DNA from: an uncultured Verrucomicrobiales bacterium
Lineage (GTDB): Bacteria; Verrucomicrobiota; Verrucomicrobiia; Verrucomicrobiales; Akkermansiaceae
Reading direction: 5' to 3'
Assembly (NCBI GenBank): GCA_937934595.1
Contig: CALGZA010000043.1
Coordinates: 1-64,000, forward strand
DNA: 64,000 nucleotides
The notes beneath the pieces are model-generated. The model worked only from the letters and a program-made list of their open reading frames with translations. It had not been told where the DNA came from and did not search any database. Shown here piece by piece: positions 9,448 to 18,721 of this stretch. Each line of letters starts with the position of its first letter. Position 1 is the stretch's first letter. The position numbers and the translations under genes are program-made.

Positions 9448-10502
9448 CGATCAGGCTTGCTCTTAAGTAAATTCTCAAGCACTTTACCCTCAATAATGTA
9501 AGTCTTTATCCTGCTTGCCTTAGCAACCACAACACCCACAAAAGCACCATTCAGATCCACCACAGGAGCTCCACAGAAATGACTCTTCACCTGGATATCA
9601 GACTGTAAAACCTGAGGAAAACCCTCGCTCACCTCATTTACTTTACCACCCATTCGCTTCATAGCATTCATCCGTGAACGTCTCACTTGAGGTATATCAT
9701 CACGCGCTCCCAGAGTCACTTCTAACCCAGCAGTCACCAAATCACCTCTACGATAGCTAATAGTAATTTTACTACCAGGCACTTGCTGCTGAAGGAAATT
9801 ACGCATCTCTAACATATTCGTCACCACCTTGCCATCAACAGTAAGAATCACATCACCAGGTAACAAACCCGCCCTATCCGCAGCAGTACGTGGCTCCACA
9901 TGAGTCAGCATCACACCTCCACCCTTCGGTGACTTCATCGCCATCACAACTCCCAAAAACCCCCTATCCTTCTCCTTAAGACTCCTAGGCTTCACACTCA
10001 CTACTCCCAGCGCCATAGCCTCAGCTGAAGCAGATGAAGCTAATATAAATGAACCCACATCAGGAGTCACAGACTTACTCAAATCAACAGCAGGAAGCTT
10101 CCCCACATTATCAATCACCGCTAAATCATAACTCCCATATATATGAAGTAACTTAACTGGGTAACTCTTATTAGCCTTAGAAACCATATGCATCTTAGAC
10201 TTACTCCGTAAACTCTCCTTAGCTAATTCACTATATTTAACAATGATCCCACTCGCAGTAACAGTCCCCATCCCTACTATCTTTTCCCCAGACTTTATCA
10301 CCACAGTACTATCAGAAATTTTATCAACCAGCGGATCAATCACTTTATAAAACCGCTGCGCCTGCTCATTCAGCAAATCCCTATTCTCAGGCTTAACTAC
10401 ATCTGGAAGGCTCTGCCCATGCAGTAAGCCACAAAATAAACCTAGCAACACAGCACTACTAATTACCCACTTTACATTCATTACATTTCTAATCTTCATC
10501 AA
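9444..10502 (-). CDS. Degenerate HtrA-like protein with PDZ domain nested in the protease fold
   Basis: This 352-residue exported protein (hydrophobic residues about 12-28) is a paralogue of the HtrA-like gene just upstream. The trypsin-fold catalytic Asp is kept (YDLAVID, D126). The His position is lost, with KYSEL where the active copy has SAAHVV. The Ser block GDSGGP appears as FCGAP, with Cys310 in the nucleophile position. Unusually, that block comes after the PDZ domain (about residues 180-265), so the PDZ is inserted inside the second barrel rather than following it. It is likely a pseudoprotease or regulatory partner. It lies 9 bp downstream of the active copy in the same operon. Confidence 0.75.
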   Translation of the reverse strand: MMKIRNVMNVKWVISSAVLLGLFCGLLHGQSLPDVVKPENRDLLNEQAQRFYKVIDPLVDKISDSTVVIKSGEKIVGMGTVTASGIIVKYSELAKESLRSKSKMHMVSKANKSYPVKLLHIYGSYDLAVIDNVGKLPAVDLSKSVTPDVGSFILASSASAEAMALGVVSVKPRSLKEKDRGFLGVVMAMKSPKGGGVMLTHVEPRTAADRAGLLPGDVILTVDGKVVTNMLEMRNFLQQQVPGSKITISYRRGDLVTAGLEVTLGARDDIPQVRRSRMNAMKRMGGKVNEVSEGFPQVLQSDIQVKSHFCGAPVVDLNGAFVGVVVAKASRIKTYIIEGKVLENLLKSKPDR

Positions 10503-10511
10503 CTCTACAAT

Positions 10512-11525
10512 TTAACGTTTAAACAAATCTCCCCTCTTACTCAGAACCACCTTCATTTTCTTCACTTCACCACGCCTCCTAATAGAAACAACCACTTCAT
10601 CCTTAGGATTATACCGACTTAAAGTCACAAGTAAATCCTTACCATTCTTTATCTTACGCTGGTCTATGCCTACCACCACATCACCCTTCTTCATACCTGC
10701 CTTATCCGCAGGACTATTCCCTAACACACCCATCACTATCACACCTTGATTTCCCTGAGTCTCCTCAAATATAAATCCCATCACAGGACTATCAGGATCA
10801 GTCATAGGATTGCGGTTGAGTCGCCCCCATGTATCTCCCTTCAAAAGCCTATCCCAGTCCTTAACTAGCGCAGAAATACCCGCATGATTATTCGTCTGCC
10901 ATGAATCCCCAATAGAAGAATTTATCCCCACCAACTTGCCACTCATATCAAACAACGGCCCCCCAGAATCACCACCAATCAAAACAGAATCAGTCGTTAT
11001 AAATCCACGCTTATTCTTAGATAACAACCTCCCAAAACGCACCGGAGCCGGCCTTCTCGTATCATAACCTCCCGCATGCCCCATCGCTACCAAATGAGCG
11101 CCTATCTTAAGATTATCAGAATCCCCTATCTCCACAAAAGGCCAGTCCCCCCTCTTCACTAACTGCAGCATAGCCACATCCTTCGTCCTATTAGATCCTA
11201 GCACTTTCGCTTTAAAAGCCTTTCCATCTGGAAAAATAACACTCATCTCCTTGTCCCCACTCACCACATGAGCCGCAGAAAGTATCAATCCACCTCGGTT
11301 CACGATCACGCCACTCCCAGAAGCTCCTGACCGGGTCGATGTCAAAGCCACAGTCGCAGGCCTCACTACCTTCACTACAGCCTTCACACCATCCTGAAGT
11401 TTCTTCAAATCCTCAAGAGTCTCCACCTTCACAGGCATCACGGACTGAGCACTCAACTCCAAAAGAGTTATACTAAAAATAAACAAACCAACAAATAGTC
11501 CAGTGCCTAATTTCTTCACATTCAT
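10512..11525 (-). CDS. HtrA/DegP-like periplasmic serine protease with one PDZ domain
   Basis: This is a 337-residue protein with a signal peptide (hydrophobic about 7-24, cleavage near LSAQ). The trypsin-like domain has the complete triad: His86 in SAAHVV, Asp116 in KDVAML and Ser187 in GGDSGGPL. A single PDZ domain follows at about 245-330 (PADKAGMKKGDVVVGID). Such proteases degrade misfolded envelope proteins or act as stress sensors. It is the first gene of a two-gene operon with the degenerate paralogue downstream, suggesting the two proteins work together. Its start is divergent from the ABC-F gene. Confidence 0.9.
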   Translation of the reverse strand: MNVKKLGTGLFVGLFIFSITLLELSAQSVMPVKVETLEDLKKLQDGVKAVVKVVRPATVALTSTRSGASGSGVIVNRGGLILSAAHVVSGDKEMSVIFPDGKAFKAKVLGSNRTKDVAMLQLVKRGDWPFVEIGDSDNLKIGAHLVAMGHAGGYDTRRPAPVRFGRLLSKNKRGFITTDSVLIGGDSGGPLFDMSGKLVGINSSIGDSWQTNNHAGISALVKDWDRLLKGDTWGRLNRNPMTDPDSPVMGFIFEETQGNQGVIVMGVLGNSPADKAGMKKGDVVVGIDQRKIKNGKDLLVTLSRYNPKDEVVVSIRRRGEVKKMKVVLSKRGDLFKR

Positions 11526-11680
11526 TATAAACTATAGCGCCATAACAACACCAATTTGTCTATCCAAATAACACAACAAACTCATCAACACCAAAAACGA
11601 ATCAAATCAAACATAACCAAAAATAAACATTTTGCGAATTTTTGCATTCCCTTCGCCACCAAATCCGCTAAACCACGGCT

Positions 11681-13675
11681 GTGCTAGCTATAAAACAACT
11701 CAGAGTCGAATTCGGACCGCGCGTAATCTTTTCAGACCTATCCTTCACCGTTCTAGAAAAAGAACGCATCTCATTCGCAGGTCACAATGGAGCAGGAAAA
11801 TCCACCCTCATGAAATGCATCGGTGGCATGCTAGAACCTAATGACGGACAAATCACCAAACCAAAACACTGCAAAATAGGTTACCTTCCACAAGAAGGAA
11901 TCCACATCTCAGGTATCACCCTTTGGGATGAAACAGAATCCGCATTCGCAGAAGCCACTAAAATCCAAGCAGAAATCGACCGCCTCGGTGAACTCCTAGA
12001 AACTCAAGACCCAAGAAAAGAAGAATTCTCAGAAACCCTAGACCTCATCGGCGGCCTCGAAATTCAACTAGAACACTTTGACCCAAACAGAATCAAACCC
12101 AAAATCGAATCCGTCCTCACAGGTCTTGGCTTCAAACGATCAGACTTCCAAAGAGACTGCTCAGAATTCTCAGGTGGATGGCAAATGAGAATCGCCATGG
12201 CCAAACTATTCCTTCAAGAACCCGCCGTCCTCCTACTAGACGAACCCACTAACCACCTCGATATCGACTCCCAGCAATGGATGGAGCAATACCTCATCAA
12301 CTACTCAGGTGCCATCATCATCATCTCCCACGACCTCGCTCTCCTAGACACCCTCACCAAAAGAACCATCGCCTTCCACCAAGGTAAAGCAGAAGAATAC
12401 GCAGGCAACTACTCCTACTACCTCAGAGAGTCCGCACTACGTAAAGAAATCAAAATGAAGCAATACCTTGCCCAGAAAAAAGAAATTGAAAAGGCAAAAG
12501 CATTCATCGATCGCTTCAGAGCCAAAGCCTCAAAAGCTACCCAAGCACAATCCAGACTCAAAGCACTAGAAAAAATCGAAATCATCGAAATCGAACAGGA
12601 AGACGCAGTCATGAACTTCACCTTCCCTAAACCCCCACCCAGCGCTCAGTCAGTCGCTAAACTAGAAAACGCATCAAAAGCATACTCATCAAAAAACAGA
12701 ACCACAGAAATATTCAAAAACTTCAGCTTCGAAGTTGAAAAAGGCGCTCGTATAGCCATTGTAGGACCTAACGGAGCCGGTAAATCCACATTCTGCAGAC
12801 TCATCACAGGACAAGAAGATCCAGACAACGGTCAATACACTCTAGGCACTAAATCAGCCATCTCATTCTTCTCACAGAACCACGCAGATGAACTAGACCC
12901 AGAACTATCCGTCCTCGAAACCTGCCAAGCAGTTTCATCTCGTGAAAACGCACCACTCGTCAGAAACATTCTCGGCTGCTTCCTCTTCCGTGGAGACGAC
13001 GTATTCAAAAAAGTAGGTGTCCTATCAGGAGGAGAAAGATCCAGAGTAGCACTCGTCAGAATGCTCATTCAACCCGCAAACTTCCTCATACTAGACGAAC
13101 CTACTAACCACCTCGACGTCCAATCACAAGCAGTCCTTCAGCGCGCGCTCAATGAATACCCCGGATCATACCTCATCGTATCCCACAACCGCTCATTCCT
13201 TGACCCCATCGTCACACACACACTCGAATTTAGACCAGAAGAAGAACCCAGACTATACCACGGCAACGTAACCTACTTCATAGACAAAAAAGCCGAGGAA
13301 AAAGACATCGCTAAAAAAGCAGCTAAACAAGCCAAAGCAAACCAACAAAAAATTCAAAAAACCTCCACAAAAGAAACAGAATCCAAACTCTCCAGAAAAG
13401 ACCAGCGAAAAAAAGACGCCGAGCTCAGACAGAAAAAAAACGCCATCCTCAAACCACTAGAAACCGAACTCACCTCTCTAGAAGCTCAAATCGCTGAGAT
13501 AGAAGCCGCTCAAGCCAAGCTCACCCAGCACATGTCATCACCAGATGTCTCAAGCGATGGAGAAAAAATGCAGGAAGCATCCACCGCATACGCAAACCTA
13601 TCAGAAAAACTCGAAAAAACTTATTCCAAATGGACCGAAGTCTCTGACAATATAGAAAAATTTAACGCCGAATAA
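11681..13675 (+). CDS. ABC-F family ATPase (Uup/YheS/EttA type), duplicated ATPase
   Basis: This 664-residue soluble protein has two ABC cassettes and no membrane segments. Cassette 1 shows Walker A GHNGAGKST, signature FSGGWQMR and Walker B LLLDEPTNHLD. Cassette 2 shows GPNGAGKST, LSGGERSR and LILDEPTNHLD. A linker helix rich in K/E/A (about residues 245-300) separates them, and a charged coiled coil of about 100 residues ends the protein, as in Uup and YheS. ABC-F proteins act on the ribosome or nucleic acids, not as transporters. The start is GTG at 11681, placed so that the first beta strand (LAIKQLRVEFG) is complete. Confidence 0.93.
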   Translation: MLAIKQLRVEFGPRVIFSDLSFTVLEKERISFAGHNGAGKSTLMKCIGGMLEPNDGQITKPKHCKIGYLPQEGIHISGITLWDETESAFAEATKIQAEIDRLGELLETQDPRKEEFSETLDLIGGLEIQLEHFDPNRIKPKIESVLTGLGFKRSDFQRDCSEFSGGWQMRIAMAKLFLQEPAVLLLDEPTNHLDIDSQQWMEQYLINYSGAIIIISHDLALLDTLTKRTIAFHQGKAEEYAGNYSYYLRESALRKEIKMKQYLAQKKEIEKAKAFIDRFRAKASKATQAQSRLKALEKIEIIEIEQEDAVMNFTFPKPPPSAQSVAKLENASKAYSSKNRTTEIFKNFSFEVEKGARIAIVGPNGAGKSTFCRLITGQEDPDNGQYTLGTKSAISFFSQNHADELDPELSVLETCQAVSSRENAPLVRNILGCFLFRGDDVFKKVGVLSGGERSRVALVRMLIQPANFLILDEPTNHLDVQSQAVLQRALNEYPGSYLIVSHNRSFLDPIVTHTLEFRPEEEPRLYHGNVTYFIDKKAEEKDIAKKAAKQAKANQQKIQKTSTKETESKLSRKDQRKKDAELRQKKNAILKPLETELTSLEAQIAEIEAAQAKLTQHMSSPDVSSDGEKMQEASTAYANLSEKLEKTYSKWTEVSDNIEKFNAE

Positions 13676-13816
13676 ATCAAAAAAAACACAACCAATCAGC
13701 CATACCAATAATCACTACCCATCCCACAAAAAGATTCACCATACATTTCACTTGTAGAATCATCAATTCAAAGATAAACCAATCATTCAAATCAATCACT
13801 TTAACTACATATAAAA

Positions 13817-14146
13817 ATGGACTACACACCTACAGACTCCACACCACTTTCCCCATCAGACTTCGTCGCCTCTAACCCCTCAGCAGACAGCCCTTCAAAC
13901 CTATCAGCAACGCAGCAACAAGCCGTAAAAGCCGCTGCAATAGAAAAAGCCCAGAATTTCCGCAGCTACGCAGGTGAAAAAGCAGCTGCCATCAAACAAG
14001 AAGCTGGTGCTAAATTTAAACAAGGCGCAGAAAGAGCCAAGGAACTACACGAAACCGCAGAAGACTACATCAGAGAAAACCCCACCAAAGCCGTCCTCGG
14101 TGCCGTAGGCGTTGGAGTCATTATCGGACTCATACTTCGCAGATAA
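13817..14146 (+). CDS. DUF883/ElaB/YqjD-like tail-anchored protein
   Basis: This small protein of 109 residues has a disordered N-terminus, a long Ala/Lys/Glu helix (about residues 35-88) and one C-terminal membrane helix preceded by RENPTKAVLG and ending in LILRR. This matches the DUF883 family (ElaB, YqjD), which in enterobacteria attach to the inner membrane by the C-terminal helix and associate with ribosomes in stationary phase. The next two genes resemble YqjE and YqjK in position and shape. Confidence 0.82.
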   Translation: MDYTPTDSTPLSPSDFVASNPSADSPSNLSATQQQAVKAAAIEKAQNFRSYAGEKAAAIKQEAGAKFKQGAERAKELHETAEDYIRENPTKAVLGAVGVGVIIGLILRR

Positions 14147-14231
14147 AACCTATCACACACCTCATTCCCTCCACCATGCTTCAGACTACAGATACCTCCC
14201 ATCAACAACAGAGCAACATCCAGCTCAAACC

Positions 14232-14753
14232 ATGGAGCCCACACATCCATCACAACTAGCGTCCCCACAAAGGCAAGCACAAGCAAGCCCTATGAAAGCA
14301 AATCCCAGGGAACCATCTACACCCCTAGAAAATCAAGGGCTCAAGCAAGCAGCCCTCTCACTCAAAGACTCCAGCCTCAGCTACATCCAGTCAAAAGCTG
14401 AGCTAGCCGCTATCGAATCCTCCGAGGCCGCCACATACGCTAAACAAAAGATCACCATCCTCATCCTCACAGCATTCTTCGGCCTATTCACCTACGCACT
14501 AATCCTCATCCTCTCACACGGAATCATCCTTAGCTCCTGCCCCACACTCATCAATAAAATAGCCAGTACCACAGGCCTCAATGAGTCAAATTCCTCCACA
14601 CTCATACTCCTAATTCTAAACTTCATCCTCTTCCTCCTCTACCTACTCAAACTCAGAAAAAAACCAAGTGAAGAACTCTTCGCACTAACCAAATCTGAAT
14701 TCAAAAAAGACAAACAATGGCTCGCAGAGATCAATCAAACGCACGAAAATTAG
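14232..14753 (+). CDS. YqjE-like membrane protein (phage holin 3_6 / DUF1469 superfamily)
   Basis: Start chosen at the ATG at 14232; an upstream ATG at 14112 would overlap the preceding gene by 35 bp and adds only low-complexity residues. The protein has an amphipathic helix (ALSLKDSSLSYIQSKAELAA), then two pairs of hydrophobic segments separated by a short loop, and a basic C-terminal tail. This is the arrangement of the YqjE/holin-X superfamily. Despite the family name it is not evidence of a prophage: the neighbours are a YqjD-like gene upstream and a YqjK-like gene overlapping its 3' end by 37 bp. Confidence 0.72.
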   Translation: MEPTHPSQLASPQRQAQASPMKANPREPSTPLENQGLKQAALSLKDSSLSYIQSKAELAAIESSEAATYAKQKITILILTAFFGLFTYALILILSHGIILSSCPTLINKIASTTGLNESNSSTLILLILNFILFLLYLLKLRKKPSEELFALTKSEFKKDKQWLAEINQTHEN

Positions 14754-15241
14754 AACTGCTCAATCAGCTCAATTCTCACCGCGAGGAAATCACTGCTAAA
14801 AAGCAAATCCTCGTCCAGCAAATCAATGAGAGTAAATCTCACATCAAAGACCAGATCAACCTCCCTAAACTCCTCAGCTCCAAAATCAAATCATCTCTCA
14901 CCAAAAACCCCACCAACTGGTTCATAGGCTCAGCGATCGGAGGACTCATTATAACAAAAATTACACTAGGCTCGGTCACCCCACTCAAGTCAGTATTCAG
15001 AAAACCCAAAAAAAATAAACCCTCACACGGAGTATTCTACACACTAGCCGGCATGGCTATCCGCCCCATGGTCAAATCCTTCATCATCAACAAAGCCAGA
15101 AACATCATCACTAACAGAATAATCGCTCAGCAACAACTCAACCAAGAATATTACGAGGAGCATTACCCAGAAAACCAATATAAATCAGAGGACTACTACC
15201 AAGAATATCTCCCAGAAAATCACCCACCAAAACAACCATAA
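14717..15241 (+). CDS. Hypothetical membrane-associated protein, YqjK-like by position
   Basis: This 174-residue protein overlaps the previous gene by 37 bp in another frame, suggesting coupled translation. The N-terminal half is a charged helix (residues about 8-48). A short hydrophobic segment follows (NWFIGSAIGG, about 67-82), then a basic stretch and a second weaker hydrophobic segment (about 105-125). The tail is strongly acidic and tyrosine-rich (EYYEEHYPE type repeats). I do not recognise a family. Placement after YqjD- and YqjE-like genes suggests an envelope-stress trio, which is inference. Confidence 0.68.
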   Translation: MARRDQSNARKLELLNQLNSHREEITAKKQILVQQINESKSHIKDQINLPKLLSSKIKSSLTKNPTNWFIGSAIGGLIITKITLGSVTPLKSVFRKPKKNKPSHGVFYTLAGMAIRPMVKSFIINKARNIITNRIIAQQQLNQEYYEEHYPENQYKSEDYYQEYLPENHPPKQP

Positions 15242-15321
15242 TCATAAACCCAACACCCCCCACAAATTAAAAAAAACACTTTAACATTTATTTATCCCAC
15301 AGCCCAGCTTCAATAACAGCA

Positions 15322-16431
15322 ATGATCGAACTACCAACATGGGACAGCACCTTCTACGCCATTGCTACATTCCTCCTCGGCATATGTGTCGGCTCCTTCC
15401 TAAACGTAGTCATCTACCGTGTTCCCCGTGGACTCAGCATCAATAAACCAAAACGCTCATTCTGCCCCACTTGTAAAAAAGAAATACCTATCTCGCGGAA
15501 CATACCACTCATCACATGGCTCACACAGAAAGGTAAATGCGCAGAATGCAAGTGCTCCATTCCTTCAAGATACTTCTGGATAGAGCTACTCACAGGACTA
15601 CTCTGGCTCAGTTGCTGGTACACATTCTCATCACCTGCAGAAGCCATCTTTTTCATCTTACTCGGCTCAATAGCTCTTGTCATATGTGCCGTTGACATAG
15701 AGCTCATGCTCATACCCAGACCCTTCACCATTACCGCAGCAGGCATCGCGCTCATCGGTGCTGCCATCATGCCTGAGCGCCTCGGCCAGCAATCTTGGAG
15801 TGATGGACTCATCTACGCCACATACGGACTAGCCATAGGCTGGGCATCACTCTGGCTCGTCGTCCTCCTCGGTAAAGCCATGTTCGGTTCGCGCAGCTTT
15901 AAATTCGAGCATGAAACTAACTGGCAACTTCGTGAACCCAATGAAAAAGAAGATAACCAAGAACTCTGCTTCATCATCGATGACGAAAGCATACCATGGT
16001 CAGACATATTCTTCCGCAAAACAGATAAAATAATCATCGATGGCCTAACCGAACTAAAAATCGACAACGCTATTCACACCGCCAACTCCATCGAAATAAA
16101 AGAACGCCACATCCTAGTAAATGGAGAAAAAATAGACATCGAAGAACTCCTATCTCTTCAAGGTAAGACCACATCAGCCACCATCCCCCGTGAAGCCATG
16201 GGAATGGGAGACGTTGACCTTCTTGCCGTCCTTGGTGCCATATTCGGCGCCCCGGCACTCCTTCTCATCGTCCTATTCTCATGCCTATTCACCATATTCA
16301 TCGCTCTCATAGGTAGACTAGGTCTGAGTAAACCTATACCCTTCGGACCAGCACTCATCGTAGGTGGCGTATTCTGGCTACTCTACGGAAAAACAACCTG
16401 GGACTGGTACATCTCACTATTCCTCAGTTAA
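15322..16431 (+). CDS. pilD: Prepilin peptidase / N-methyltransferase (PilD type) with ~100-residue insertion
   Basis: This polytopic inner-membrane aspartyl protease of 369 residues has the N-terminal GSFLNVVIYRVPRG block. The methyltransferase zinc-type cysteine pairs follow (C48/C51 and C73/C76). The catalytic aspartates are at D125 (CAVDIELM) and D297 (GMGD). Between the two aspartates lies a hydrophilic segment of about 100 residues (about 190-290) rich in E, D, N and I; standard PilD proteins (about 290 residues) lack it. The enzyme would process type IV prepilins and pseudopilins. The two PilT ATPases at 23.3 and 24.4 kb fit a pilus system, though no pilin gene is in view. Confidence 0.92.
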   Translation: MIELPTWDSTFYAIATFLLGICVGSFLNVVIYRVPRGLSINKPKRSFCPTCKKEIPISRNIPLITWLTQKGKCAECKCSIPSRYFWIELLTGLLWLSCWYTFSSPAEAIFFILLGSIALVICAVDIELMLIPRPFTITAAGIALIGAAIMPERLGQQSWSDGLIYATYGLAIGWASLWLVVLLGKAMFGSRSFKFEHETNWQLREPNEKEDNQELCFIIDDESIPWSDIFFRKTDKIIIDGLTELKIDNAIHTANSIEIKERHILVNGEKIDIEELLSLQGKTTSATIPREAMGMGDVDLLAVLGAIFGAPALLLIVLFSCLFTIFIALIGRLGLSKPIPFGPALIVGGVFWLLYGKTTWDWYISLFLS

Positions 16432-16472
16432 AAACATCAAGTTACACACCCAGAGAAGACTCCCCCCAAACA

Positions 16473-17270
16473 CTAAAGCAATACATAACGCTTGCCCACC
16501 ACCTTAAAACGAGGCGGAACTCGTTTCCGCTCAAACGCATCATAGCCAACCTGCAAATTCTTCCAGAACCCAAACCACTTATTTCCTCTCATACCCTCCA
16601 GATTTACCTTCGTCATCTTAAAAGGATAACTATGAACCTGAAAAGACTTCTGCCCAGACTTCTGAGCAGCAGCACATAGAGTATAAATTTCCTCCATATA
16701 ATAGTCAGACATCGCCATACACCCTGCAGAAACACTATTCCCGTGCAACATTAATGCACTACCAGTGCGCCCATAAGCCTTATCATAACGGTTAGGGTAA
16801 CCCAAATTAAACGAAAGATGAAACCTACTCTGAGGATTCATCGCACCACGCCAGACCCTATAAAACCCCTCTGGAGCCTGCATATCTCCCTCCCTTATCT
16901 TAGGGCCTATTACACCAGACATCCCTTTAATCTTATACGTCTTAAAAAGCACAAACTTCTTCGTCACCTTATTGAGCATCCATAATTCCAACTCATAACT
17001 CCTCTTAAATACGCGAATGTAAACATCATTACCCACCGCCAAATCACGCCCCACCATCTCCTTCTTAAGCCGCGGCCTAACACGTCTCGCAGCCTCAGCA
17101 GCTCGCTTAGCACCATTCCTATAGTCACTCGTTCCTAGTTTAGATGGATTCGTCGCGTCTTTCACTGTGCCAAAACTTAACAAACTCGTCAGCATCAAAC
17201 CAAGAACATAAACAAAACACCGTCCAGTTATGAACCCAAAAACAGAAAAATTTAATAATAACCTACTCAT
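16473..17270 (-). CDS. L,D-transpeptidase (YkuD domain, YafK-like)
   Basis: This 265-residue protein has a hydrophobic N-terminal segment. The YkuD active-site block reads HGNSVSAGCMAMSD, with catalytic His176 and Cys184. The preceding PNRYDKAYGRTG segment is typical of the YafK branch. YkuD enzymes form or cleave peptidoglycan cross-links, or attach proteins to it, in the periplasm. It is convergent with the prepilin peptidase gene and divergent from mtnP about 69 bp away. Confidence 0.87.
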   Translation of the reverse strand: MSRLLLNFSVFGFITGRCFVYVLGLMLTSLLSFGTVKDATNPSKLGTSDYRNGAKRAAEAARRVRPRLKKEMVGRDLAVGNDVYIRVFKRSYELELWMLNKVTKKFVLFKTYKIKGMSGVIGPKIREGDMQAPEGFYRVWRGAMNPQSRFHLSFNLGYPNRYDKAYGRTGSALMLHGNSVSAGCMAMSDYYMEEIYTLCAAAQKSGQKSFQVHSYPFKMTKVNLEGMRGNKWFGFWKNLQVGYDAFERKRVPPRFKVVGKRYVLL

Positions 17271-17339
17271 AGCTTACACTAACTACGCAACCAGCCATTT
17301 TCAACTTTCAAATAAATACAAACTCCATAACCTAAAATC

Positions 17340-18212
17340 ATGTCAAACCACATCGCTATCATCGGAGGAACCGGACTCTATAAAATGAAAGGCTTCTCGC
17401 TCAATGAAGAAATAATCATCCACACCCCATTCGGCCACCCATCAGATGCTATCATCAGCGGTAAAATAGCAGGCAGACAGGTTTACTTCCTTCCCCGTCA
17501 TGGCAAAAATCACACCATCCTACCTCATGAAATCAATCACCGCGCTAACATCTGGGCACTCAAATCTCTAGGCGTATCCTTCATCATCTGCGTTACAGCC
17601 GTAGGTAGCCTCAAAGAAAAATACGCCCCAAGAGACATCGTCCTATTCGATCAATACTTCGACAGAACATCCAGACGCTCAGAACACACCTTCTTTGGTA
17701 ACGGCATCGCAGCCCACATCCCATTCGCCAACCCCATCAGCGAAAACTTACGCACCACACTCAGCCAAGTGGCTAATGAAATAGGCTGCAACGTCCACGA
17801 TAAAGGAACATACGTAAACATGGACGGCCCAGCATTCTCAACCAGAGCAGAAAGCAACGCCAACAGACAACTCGGATTCGATGTCATCGGCATGACCAAC
17901 GTCGCAGAAGCCAAACTCGCTAGAGAAGCAGAAATCGCTCTCGCCACACTTGCCATGATTACTGACTACGACTGCTGGAAAATAGAAGAAGAACCGGTAT
18001 CTCTCCAGACCGTTCTCGAGCACCTCTCTGCTAACTCAGAAAACGCTCAGAAAATCATTCAACAAGCCATACCACATATACCTAATAAGGCCAACTGGCC
18101 TGAACATAACGCACTCAGCCAATCTATCGTTACAAGCCCAGATCAATGGCCACCAGAATCAATAGAAAAAATCCGCCCCATCATCCAGAAATACATACCA
18201 GCCTCTGACTAA
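17340..18212 (+). CDS. mtnP: S-methyl-5'-thioadenosine phosphorylase
   Basis: This 290-residue enzyme of the PNP/MTAP family phosphorolyses methylthioadenosine to adenine and methylthioribose-1-phosphate in methionine salvage. It has the phosphate-binding start IGGTGLYKM, the block MDGPAFSTRAE, the GMTN segment and LAREAEIALATLAMITDYD, whose aspartates select an adenine base. This points to MTAP rather than guanosine/inosine phosphorylase. Its stop overlaps the stop of the convergent exbD gene by 4 bp. Confidence 0.93.
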   Translation: MSNHIAIIGGTGLYKMKGFSLNEEIIIHTPFGHPSDAIISGKIAGRQVYFLPRHGKNHTILPHEINHRANIWALKSLGVSFIICVTAVGSLKEKYAPRDIVLFDQYFDRTSRRSEHTFFGNGIAAHIPFANPISENLRTTLSQVANEIGCNVHDKGTYVNMDGPAFSTRAESNANRQLGFDVIGMTNVAEAKLAREAEIALATLAMITDYDCWKIEEEPVSLQTVLEHLSANSENAQKIIQQAIPHIPNKANWPEHNALSQSIVTSPDQWPPESIEKIRPIIQKYIPASD

Positions 18213-18691
18213 AGCGGCTTCTCATCATAGTTACTAATAGCTATCTGGTTCACTCCCACACCCCTCAGACAGTTAAGAACATCAATAAATCTCTGATGAC
18301 TGACGTTCTCTTCAGTATGAATCTGCACAAACAACTCAGTCCCACTAGACTTAGCCAAATCATTCATCAACTTCAACCTCTCTCGAGTTTCAGGTAACTC
18401 ACTTTGAATACCCTGCTGATCTAAAACCTCCGCATCCTCCCCCATATTCAACACGATAGATCCATCACCTTTTACCCCTATCAGCATTTGCACCGACTCA
18501 TTCACACTAGGATTATATCCTCCAGGTAAAGTCATCGGCAAATCCTGCTCTCGTGGCTGAATCGTGCTCGTCACCAAAAAATAAATCAACAGCAAAAAAC
18601 ACACATCGATCAACGAAGAAATATCCAACACAGGCTCATCATCACTCAAATTTAAATTCCGTTTTCTTCTCATAACTATGTTCATTCTCAT
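18209..18691 (-). CDS. exbD: ExbD/TolR-family biopolymer transport protein
   Basis: This is a single-span inner-membrane protein with the family's N-terminal helix and its proton-path aspartate (DISSLIDVCFLLLIYF), followed by a periplasmic domain. Starts at 18691, 18685 or 18673 are all plausible. The longer frame to 18745 reads into a decayed IS element and its first residues are not ExbD-like. The final block (VLNCLRGVGVNQIAIS) matches the usual ExbD end. ExbD works with an ExbB/TolQ proton channel, usually encoded just upstream; here an IS remnant occupies that place, so the gene may be an orphan or displaced from its partner. Confidence 0.85.
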   Translation of the reverse strand: MRMNIVMRRKRNLNLSDDEPVLDISSLIDVCFLLLIYFLVTSTIQPREQDLPMTLPGGYNPSVNESVQMLIGVKGDGSIVLNMGEDAEVLDQQGIQSELPETRERLKLMNDLAKSSGTELFVQIHTEENVSHQRFIDVLNCLRGVGVNQIAISNYDEKPL

Positions 18692-18721
18692 ACTGTTCCC
18701 ATCTATAACGCACCTATGCGC

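Noticed and set aside
14112-14753. Prophage holin
   Set aside because: The family name includes phage holins, but neighbours are YqjD- and YqjK-like and there are no phage structural, lysis or integrase genes.
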